DNA of 20,341 bases. It comes from a virus. Shown here one piece after another: positions 1 through 7,352 of the stretch. The stretch's first letter is position 1; every line of letters starts with the position of its first letter. The position numbers were made by a program, and so were the translations under genes. The notes under the pieces are model-generated. The model was not told the origin of the DNA and made no database searches. It worked only from the letters and a program-made list of their open reading frames with translations. The stretch is from positions 1 to 20,341 of IMG/VR virus record IMGVR_UViG_3300023700_000776. One strand, 5' to 3'.

Positions 1-3000
1 GTAACGTTGTAGATACGACCAGCTTTAGCTAGTCTGTGCATCTCACTGTTAGCTCGCTTACGAGCACTCTTATAGTCAGTCTTGTCGGTTACTCCGTTCC
101 AACGCTTCAAATCAAAGATTAAGTGTTTGTAATTCATAAACTGTTTAACAGTGTTAATGAATTGTGCATCACTAATATAGTATTGATCTGGGCGATCGGC
201 TTTAGGCTTCCAACCAGACTTGTCTGATTCTAAGAATTCTTTAAATGCTTTCTCACGAGGGGTTAATTCAGTACCAAAGTATTCATACTCTCTATCTAAT
301 GTTTGTAAGAAACCTTTGTAGGTACCTTTATCACCAATAGAAACTTCACCACCTAACGCTCTTACTTCATTTACAGCTTCTCCGAACTGTTTCTCAAAGT
401 CTTTAACAAAAGCATCTACCATATCCCAGTCTAAGACTTGAGGTAATGCGATGTTGTTAATAGCATGAAGCATTAATGGGTATGATTGTGAATTCAAAAT
501 CAAGTTATCGAATACAGGAGTAAACGGTACCATGTCTGCTGGCTGCTTACCTTCGTTGAAGTGTCGTGCAGCAATAGACAACATTACAGATTCACGATAC
601 TGACCAAAGGCTGGACCAACTTGATTGATCGCTGCAGTACCTGGACCTGGAATTACCTCATTACCAAACTCATCTGTTGTGCCTTTACGTTTGGCAGGTG
701 CCATAGGGTCAAACACTGTAATACTAGTGTTGATCTTACGAGCCTTGCTCTTGTTCTTATTCTTGATCTCAACAGATTTACCTGATTCAATAGACCCGAA
801 TCTACCAAAGCTTAGCTCTTCACCAAACTTACCAATAGGGTGTGGTACTCTATTGAACATTTGTAAAGTAGCTACTGTCTTTTTAGGCGTAGTAAACTGC
901 CATTCTTGTAGAGCTGTTCTCACAGTGTTCTTCAAGATGTCGTTTAGGTCATGCACTAATTTAGTACTATCGCCATTGTACTCAGCTGACTCCAACATTT
1001 CAGTTGCAAACTCAGGGTATTCTTTTAAGAAAGCTCTTGCTTCGTCTACGTGGAACGCTGAAGATTTACCATAGCCAGTTGTAAGTAGAGTTTTCTTAGC
1101 GAACTCTTTGTTAAACTGACCTGCACCTTTGACACCAATACCACCAAATTGATCTAGCTTTTCTTTCCAGAGCGCCGATGTATCGACCTTATCAGGTCCA
1201 AATGTAGTACTGATACTCTGTTCTTTAGCCACATCCGTAAAGTAGCGACGTGGATCACCTTCAGGCATAGTATCTTGGAACTCTGCGTCAGATAAGTATT
1301 CCCAGATCAAACCAACACGGCTTAGAATGTCAAAGTTACCAATGTCAGAAGCAAGGAACATTAAGCCAGCTGAGTTAGCATCAATCGCAATTGTTACCTT
1401 AGGGTTAAATCCAGTACCATTACGCTTAGCGTTGACATAATCAGCAGCATCTACATAAGCTTGTAATACATAGCCCCATGTTTCACGGTCACCAATGCCT
1501 GTAGACAAGTCAGCTACTTTTGCTAATGCTTTTTGCTGTACAGGTTCTAATAAACCAAACTCAATTTTGTCAAATCCTTTAAGCAAATCACCTTTGTTTG
1601 TAGGTACAATACTCTTTAGGGCATCACCAATGAATGCTGCTTCGTGGATAAAGTCAGGTGTTACTAAAGATAGCATCTCAGGGAATACCATCTGTTCAGT
1701 CTTCATACCTACTTTAGAACCAACATCTAAGACACGACCTAATGTAGCTAAGAAGCTTAATTCCTTTTCTTTAGCAGATAAGTTAGCATTCTTGTTCTTT
1801 GATAACTCACCAATACGTTCCCAGAACTTATTAGCGGTTTCACGATTAACACCCTTAGTATGATACTCAGTAGTAGGGTCTAACTGGAATGATGGTGAAA
1901 CAAAAGATTCAACAGCACGAGTGTACTTATTACGTTGAGCATTAAATCGAGGGTCTAAATACACACGGTGTGTACTATAGTCTTCCCATGCAGGTGTAAA
2001 GTAAGCTTGCCCTAAAGCAACCTCATTTAGGTGATCAGTTCTTTCTTTAAGTAAATCAGCAACTTTATCTTTAATAGACTTAGCTTCAGGTGTCAACTCT
2101 TTAACAGGCACCTTAGAGTTTGGCATAAAGTAGTCATCACCAAACATATTGTAAGCATCATTAGCATCTTTTTGACTAATCTTAAATAGATGCAATACAT
2201 TCAAAGGTGTGCTTCGATTAGGGTCTGATAACTGATTTAGTAACTGATTAACATATAAGGAACCAATAACAGCTTTACCAGCACCTACGTGTTTAGCAAT
2301 AGAACCAACAATGCGTTTAGTCTCATCCATTTCTGGTGTGTTTTTGAACTTATGTTTCTTCTTATCACCAGTACGAATGTTCCTTGATGCACCTACTAAA
2401 TTACCCTTAGATGATACAGGCACACGCTGCTTTTGGCCAGCCATAGCTGCGTTCATTTCTTTACCCATAGCACGAGAAGTAACGTAACGCTCATGACCAA
2501 AGCCAGGTGCCATACGGACTAACTCAATACCTTCAGGTGATACATCCTCAACTAAATGACCAGCATCAATCTCAGCTTGCAAGCCAATCTCACCTGCTTC
2601 TTCAGTACTAATATCTTGGCGAGGCATCGTAGAAGGGTCAAGCGGTTGATTGTTAGCATCAAGAGCAGAACCTTGAGCTAACTTCTTCATCAAACGACCA
2701 TATGTCTTAGCTACTGAAGCACGAGGCATAGCACCATCAACAGCAGTCATTTCAACTGGGCCTTCGCCGTCATCACGGAGAAGATCATTGATAGAGTCGT
2801 ATCCAAAGTCTACATCAGACGCTTCTTCGCTAGCAGCTACAGAACCATTACCTTGACTAGCTGCACCTGAAATCATAGGACTCATCAAGATACCTGCCAT
2901 GTTAACTACGTTAGCAGTAGATGCAGTTGATGTGTTTAGTCCTGACTTCAATCGAGTCATTGCTGAAAGCTGAACAGCAGTAGGCGAATTACTGTCACGA

Positions 3001-3539
3001 AGAGTAACAGTAGTATCCGCTAATGTTTCACCAATAGCTTTAGAAGCTCGCTGGATAATACCAGCTTGAGTAGGTTTAGCAGAATCAGGGAACGCATCAC
3101 GAAGTTCTTTAATTGAAGTCCAGTCCTTGTTAAGTGGCTTCATTAAGTTAGCTTGTCGGCTACGTTCTTCTTCATACATTTGTTGGATTGCTTCTGGATC
3201 CGTAATCTCATTACCACGGATATCCATCAAACGAGAAGGCATACCTTCCATGACATCACTGAAAGGTGAAGGTTCATAGGTAGGTGCCTTAACACCCGAA
3301 GCAGCAAAAGAAGGATAATCTTCCTCTTCTCCTTGGTAACCTACAGCAGGTACACTGCCTGTTGATTGCATATTCTGAGGGATTTCTCCCATAGCATTTG
3401 CTTGTCGAGCTGCAATAGACTCGTCTGTTACATCTAGCGATGGTACAACAGGTACTTGCTGTTTAAGTTGATCTTCAAGGAATCGGTTGCTTTGACCTAG
3501 TGAAGGTACATTAGCTCCGGATGGAATGTTAATAGCCAT
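1..3539 (-). CDS. Single-subunit (T7/N4-type) DNA-directed RNA polymerase, probably virion-packaged; 3' end off window
   Basis: The frame is open from the ATG at 3539 to the left edge, giving 1179 codons with no stop seen; the C-terminus is missing. A Shine-Dalgarno GGAG lies 9 nt upstream of the ATG, inside the end of the preceding gene. The landmarks of single-subunit RNA polymerases appear in order. R525 lies in STHRVYLDPRFN, like the T7 R425 region. Motif A is AIDANSAGLMFLA, with catalytic D720. Motif B is KKTLLTTGYG, with K815 and Y823 spaced like T7 K631 and Y639. Motif C is PVFDNLI, with D1011. The A-to-B distance (95) is close to T7 (94). About 170 Pro/Gln/Ser-rich residues precede the conserved part. 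It is the last gene of the virion block, as for phage N4 gp50, so packaging and injection are inferred. Oddities are F1010 in place of the usual His of motif C and Lys at the T7 R627 position. Confidence 0.78.
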   Translation of the reverse strand, partial: MAINIPSGANVPSLGQSNRFLEDQLKQQVPVVPSLDVTDESIAARQANAMGEIPQNMQSTGSVPAVGYQGEEEDYPSFAASGVKAPTYEPSPFSDVMEGMPSRLMDIRGNEITDPEAIQQMYEEERSRQANLMKPLNKDWTSIKELRDAFPDSAKPTQAGIIQRASKAIGETLADTTVTLRDSNSPTAVQLSAMTRLKSGLNTSTASTANVVNMAGILMSPMISGAASQGNGSVAASEEASDVDFGYDSINDLLRDDGEGPVEMTAVDGAMPRASVAKTYGRLMKKLAQGSALDANNQPLDPSTMPRQDISTEEAGEIGLQAEIDAGHLVEDVSPEGIELVRMAPGFGHERYVTSRAMGKEMNAAMAGQKQRVPVSSKGNLVGASRNIRTGDKKKHKFKNTPEMDETKRIVGSIAKHVGAGKAVIGSLYVNQLLNQLSDPNRSTPLNVLHLFKISQKDANDAYNMFGDDYFMPNSKVPVKELTPEAKSIKDKVADLLKERTDHLNEVALGQAYFTPAWEDYSTHRVYLDPRFNAQRNKYTRAVESFVSPSFQLDPTTEYHTKGVNRETANKFWERIGELSKNKNANLSAKEKELSFLATLGRVLDVGSKVGMKTEQMVFPEMLSLVTPDFIHEAAFIGDALKSIVPTNKGDLLKGFDKIEFGLLEPVQQKALAKVADLSTGIGDRETWGYVLQAYVDAADYVNAKRNGTGFNPKVTIAIDANSAGLMFLASDIGNFDILSRVGLIWEYLSDAEFQDTMPEGDPRRYFTDVAKEQSISTTFGPDKVDTSALWKEKLDQFGGIGVKGAGQFNKEFAKKTLLTTGYGKSSAFHVDEARAFLKEYPEFATEMLESAEYNGDSTKLVHDLNDILKNTVRTALQEWQFTTPKKTVATLQMFNRVPHPIGKFGEELSFGRFGSIESGKSVEIKNKNKSKARKINTSITVFDPMAPAKRKGTTDEFGNEVIPGPGTAAINQVGPAFGQYRESVMLSIAARHFNEGKQPADMVPFTPVFDNLILNSQSYPLMLHAINNIALPQVLDWDMVDAFVKDFEKQFGEAVNEVRALGGEVSIGDKGTYKGFLQTLDREYEYFGTELTPREKAFKEFLESDKSGWKPKADRPDQYYISDAQFINTVKQFMNYKHLIFDLKRWNGVTDKTDYKSARKRANSEMHRLAKAGRIYNV

Positions 3540-3543
3540 AGAA

Positions 3544-4917
3544 TTATTCTCCTAATTCTTTTTGTAAATATTTAGCCAAGGCGGGACTTGTTCCAACAAT
3601 AGGAAGCAACCTGGCACCCTTCTCAATTCGCTTACCCTCAGGTGCTGATAAAGCAGAATTGATTTTGTTGATAAATGATAATTGAGGTGATTGATCAGAG
3701 ATCTGGTCATATACTTGACCAAGAATACTGTTAGCCTTTTTATCATTACCAACGGTAGGAGATATAGTATCCCAAATACGTTGACCAGTACCTAGTAAGC
3801 CTACTTGGTTAATCAAACGTTGAAATTCTTTATCTTCTTTTAGCCATTTAGGTGGATGCTCATTGTACTTGATCATGTCTTTTACATACAGAGCAAGCAT
3901 AGATAAAGCAAACATCATGGCAATTGTTGCGGCAGCATTACGCTGGTCATCAGAACCTTTCTTACCTAGATCACCTAGTAATCTTGGAAGAGTAGTTGCT
4001 GTGAATGTTGAGGTGTAACCTTGAAATTGAGTAAACAACTTCAAGTACGGGTCACTATAAAACTTAGGTCTGTTAAGTTGTGAAGGAACAACAACAGCTT
4101 CGTTAACAAAGTTGTATGCACCAGCTTGTAAGTTGGCTAACACTCTCTGTTGATTCTGTGGAGTATCCTTCTCAATGCTAGTCATAAAGTCTAAGTCAAC
4201 ACCAATACGAATCAAATGCTCTTTGGCATCTTGAACTTGTTGAGGTGTGAATGTACCATTACCCTGAGCAACATTAACCCAATGATTAATGGCATCAGCA
4301 GCAATAGCTAGCTTAGCGTGACGAGTAACAGCGGTGATAGAAGTCAAACCAGTAAGCTTGAAGAAACCTTCATTCCACTTCTGGAAATAACCTGTTAAAA
4401 TGTCATTACGATTTCCAATACCACCTTCTCTTAGGAAGCCAGCTTCAGATAATTCCCTACGATGCTTAGATGCCGTAGGGTTTTTAATTCCAAATGATTC
4501 ACCTAGCTCTTTGAATAAAGCGCCAAACTCTTTACCAAAAGTATTGAGAAGAATTCGAGTAGCTTTAACGGACTGAGGTGCATTTAAGTTACGGTATACC
4601 TGAGCAAACTCTACAGTAGAGCTAATAGCAGCTAGTGGTAGCGAAGTAATAGTAGATAAGAAATTAACCAAATTCAATGCACCACGAGCGTACTCATTAG
4701 TAATAGGGTGGAACTTACCTGCTCTCATATCTAGGAAATCTTTAATTTCCTTAGCCATGAATGAAGCTTCTGCTTGAGTAATTGCACCTTTATTAACTGC
4801 ATCTTGAAGTAATGTGGCTAACTTAATACCATCTTTACCAATTAATTCTTTGTTAACTGCAATAGCAGCACCACGAGCAGCTAATGAATAAGCATTGTCT
4901 AGCAAATCGGTAGACAT
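3544..4917 (-). CDS. Internal virion / ejection protein (C-terminal-module type)
   Basis: The product is 457 residues and mostly helical, Ala- and Leu-rich. Residues about 282-351 contain NRPKFYSDPYLKLFTQFQGY, then TFTATTLPRLLGDLGKKG, then a hydrophobic stretch (TIAMMFALSMLALYVKDM). From memory, this block recurs near the C-terminus of very large internal or ejection proteins of podoviruses, where it would be a core or membrane segment. It lies between a nuclease-domain virion protein and the RNA polymerase, which fits a role in the injected core. No clear Shine-Dalgarno precedes the ATG, and the reading frame is open for 11 codons upstream of it with protein-like sequence, ending at a stop inside the last codons of the upstream gene. 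The product may therefore be translated by coupling, or be a split-off part of a once larger protein. No enzymatic motif is recognised. Confidence 0.6.
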   Translation of the reverse strand: MSTDLLDNAYSLAARGAAIAVNKELIGKDGIKLATLLQDAVNKGAITQAEASFMAKEIKDFLDMRAGKFHPITNEYARGALNLVNFLSTITSLPLAAISSTVEFAQVYRNLNAPQSVKATRILLNTFGKEFGALFKELGESFGIKNPTASKHRRELSEAGFLREGGIGNRNDILTGYFQKWNEGFFKLTGLTSITAVTRHAKLAIAADAINHWVNVAQGNGTFTPQQVQDAKEHLIRIGVDLDFMTSIEKDTPQNQQRVLANLQAGAYNFVNEAVVVPSQLNRPKFYSDPYLKLFTQFQGYTSTFTATTLPRLLGDLGKKGSDDQRNAAATIAMMFALSMLALYVKDMIKYNEHPPKWLKEDKEFQRLINQVGLLGTGQRIWDTISPTVGNDKKANSILGQVYDQISDQSPQLSFINKINSALSAPEGKRIEKGARLLPIVGTSPALAKYLQKELGE

Positions 4918-4937
4918 ATAAGGTGCAAATTTAGCTT

Positions 4938-7337
4938 TTAGCTCTGACCATTAAGCTTCTTTTCAATCTCTGCTTTGCTTTTAATTTTATTAGCATCAGG
5001 GTTTAGCCAATCATCGATTGTATCTTCAATACTGTTTACATCATTATTGTTTAATACCGCTTGAGCCATTTGAGTAGCTTCAGCTTGGTCAACACCAAAT
5101 GAACTTTGAATATCAGAAATAAATTGATTGAAGTTTTTAGAAACTAGTGTTTTGTCTAATGGGTGGTTCTCTAAGAATCTTTCTACGGAGATATCACTGC
5201 CTGTTGCTCTGTTATAATCGTTAACTAGGTTATCAATTTTATTAGCGTATTTTAAAATACCTTCTTTGTGTAGTACATCAGCACCAAGGTCAGCATCAAT
5301 ATCAAGACCATCAATAGAACCAGTTAAACGTTTATTACGAATCAATCGGCTAACTACATCAACTACATTTTGTTTAGATAGCAGAGCAGATGCTTCTTTA
5401 GTGGACATGCCATTAAAAGCTGACTGTAGTTCTTCTTTATTACCAAAGTTCTTAAAGATGTTTGATTCTAGTAAGTGTTGAGTTTCATCAATAGATAAAC
5501 CATTAACAGCACGAGTAGAACCAAGTAAGGTGCTTAATGCAGCAAGAGACTCATCAGCATAATCTTTACCCTTCATAATCACATTAGACCACTTACCAAA
5601 CAAAGATGTTAAACCTTTATCCTTGAAGAATGAACCAGTCTTAGCGGCTACACCTTCAATGTTTCGTTTAGTAGTTTCCATCTCAGCTAACTTATCTAAG
5701 TCAGGGATTTCATTTGATTGACTAACATTCTTTTGAGCTTTAACTAAAAGTTCAGAAGCAGTAGGAACAGTAGTTGTATTGTTATCTGCCTTGTATCGTT
5801 CTCTGTATTGTAAGTCAGAACCTTCTTTAGTAGAAGCTGCTGAGTTAGTTAGTGTAGCTAAACCTTTACCAGCACCTGAAAGACCACCACCAAGGATAGC
5901 ACCACCAACCGCAGCATTAGCTGTACGGCTTTGTAGCTTAGCCCATTCCTCAGGTGTCTTTGGTGCTAGTGTAACTTCTTCACCTAAATAAGAAGCAATC
6001 TCTTGTAATGATTCTGTACCACCTTCGGATACAGCGCCTTTACCAATAGCACCCATAACCGCACCAGCACCTAAGTTCTGTTTGATAGCAACAGCTCTCA
6101 TAGCATCTGATACGTCTTTAACCGCTTCTTGAGTAGATTTAAGAACCATTTTCTCAGCGGCTTCTTGGGTAATACCTCTACCCATAAGCTCTTTAACAAC
6201 CATTGACTGTGTAGCTTTGTCAGTAATTTTTAGGGCAGCACCAGCGCTAATACCTTCTAAACCTACTTTATCAAGAACAGCTTGTGTTACACCTGACAAA
6301 ATAGCTGCAGTAGCGTTCTTTTCTTTTTGGGCATTCCATACATTACCTGTATAGATAGCTGCAGGAACTGACATTGAAGCACCATAGGTTAATGGTGAAG
6401 CCATAGTTGCAATAACAGACGCTACCATTTGAGGGGCTGATGATGCAGCCATACCAACTGAATAGTCAACTACTTTACCAAATGAATCTAGCTTCCAATG
6501 ACCTTTATCATCAAAGGCTTCAGCGTTCTTTAGGAAAGGGAGGTCTCTTAAGATAGACTCTTGTTGTTTTACGTTTGCCTTACCCATGTCAGCTAAGAAA
6601 TCAATACCTGTTTTAGTGCCGACTAAGTCTAAAGCACCAAACCAACCTTGTTTCATTTGAGCAGTACCAATGTCTAAACCTGTAGACCAGTTACTCTTGG
6701 CTCTTCCATAGCGATCTTCTTCAGGTCTAATAACTGCAGGACCAGCAAAGTAGTCACTTGACGTACCTTCACCAACAGCTTGACCGAATTCTTTAGCAGT
6801 GTTAGTGTATCGTTTTGCTTGTACACCACCTTGATTACGCTCAATATTAAGGTCAGTTAATAGCTTATCCGCTACTGTCTGAGTACCTTCTGCTTGACGT
6901 TTAGCTCTATCTAGACGACCCAAATAAGCTGAATCCGTTTGCTGTTGTGTAACAGAAATAGATGGATCAACGTAACCTAGCTCAAGTAAACGGTTTGACA
7001 ATGGCTTACCATTAGCATCTGTTAACTCACCTAAGTTACGTTTGTAAATATCTTTGGATGTACCAAGAGAAGGGGTGGCATAACCTTCCTGATTGATAAC
7101 ATCTCTAACTAAGCCTGTCTGTGTGTCGGCTCCCAACTGAGGGGCGATAAAACCCTCTTCTTTAAGCTTGCCCGATTCACGAGCGTTAATACCGGGAACT
7201 CTCAATGTAGTCCCGTTATCAAGAAGGATTGTATCAGCATCCTTCAAGCTACCACCTTCAATTTTAAAGTTAGAGGCTTTAGGGATATCTTTTGAATTGA
7301 CTCCTAACTCCATTAGCGTTTGTTCTAATTTATCCAT
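4938..7337 (-). CDS. Large internal virion / ejection protein with N-terminal thermonuclease-like (SNase) domain
   Basis: The product is 799 residues, and its ATG is preceded by a strong AGAGGTG. Residues about 25-125 read as a staphylococcal-nuclease fold. KDADT (D33, D35) corresponds to D19/D21 of the nuclease. TLRVPGINARES supplies R46 and E54 at the R35 and E43 positions. IYKRNLGEL supplies R100 at the R87 position, followed by a typical LLELGYV end. The usual D40 is replaced by N51. The middle is Ala/Gly/Met-rich, with hydrophobic stretches at about 293-333, 421-436 and 472-492, the last in NAAVGGAILGGGLSGAG. This resembles membrane-active parts of giant phage ejection proteins. The C-terminal 300 residues are polar and helical, with no recognised domain. 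The neighbours are a muramidase-domain protein upstream and a core-like protein then RNA polymerase downstream. Whether the nuclease domain is active is unknown; it could be a binding domain. Confidence 0.65.
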   Translation of the reverse strand: MDKLEQTLMELGVNSKDIPKASNFKIEGGSLKDADTILLDNGTTLRVPGINARESGKLKEEGFIAPQLGADTQTGLVRDVINQEGYATPSLGTSKDIYKRNLGELTDANGKPLSNRLLELGYVDPSISVTQQQTDSAYLGRLDRAKRQAEGTQTVADKLLTDLNIERNQGGVQAKRYTNTAKEFGQAVGEGTSSDYFAGPAVIRPEEDRYGRAKSNWSTGLDIGTAQMKQGWFGALDLVGTKTGIDFLADMGKANVKQQESILRDLPFLKNAEAFDDKGHWKLDSFGKVVDYSVGMAASSAPQMVASVIATMASPLTYGASMSVPAAIYTGNVWNAQKEKNATAAILSGVTQAVLDKVGLEGISAGAALKITDKATQSMVVKELMGRGITQEAAEKMVLKSTQEAVKDVSDAMRAVAIKQNLGAGAVMGAIGKGAVSEGGTESLQEIASYLGEEVTLAPKTPEEWAKLQSRTANAAVGGAILGGGLSGAGKGLATLTNSAASTKEGSDLQYRERYKADNNTTTVPTASELLVKAQKNVSQSNEIPDLDKLAEMETTKRNIEGVAAKTGSFFKDKGLTSLFGKWSNVIMKGKDYADESLAALSTLLGSTRAVNGLSIDETQHLLESNIFKNFGNKEELQSAFNGMSTKEASALLSKQNVVDVVSRLIRNKRLTGSIDGLDIDADLGADVLHKEGILKYANKIDNLVNDYNRATGSDISVERFLENHPLDKTLVSKNFNQFISDIQSSFGVDQAEATQMAQAVLNNNDVNSIEDTIDDWLNPDANKIKSKAEIEKKLNGQS

Positions 7338-7352
7338 ATCACCTCTTTTAAA

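Noticed and set aside
1650-1750. An anti-defence or defence gene hidden in the left region
   Set aside because: The frame is fully used by the polymerase and no separate ORF with its own ribosome site is present.
561-1863. Forward-strand ORFs of 74-149 residues in the left third
   Set aside because: They lie opposite the continuous polymerase frame, have low-complexity translations with no domain, and lack convincing ribosome sites. They are shadows.
4925-4960. Programmed -1 frameshift joining the 799- and 457-residue genes
   Set aside because: The overlap of the two open frames is only about 15 nt and contains no slippery heptamer or evident downstream structure. A separate start or a past split is simpler.
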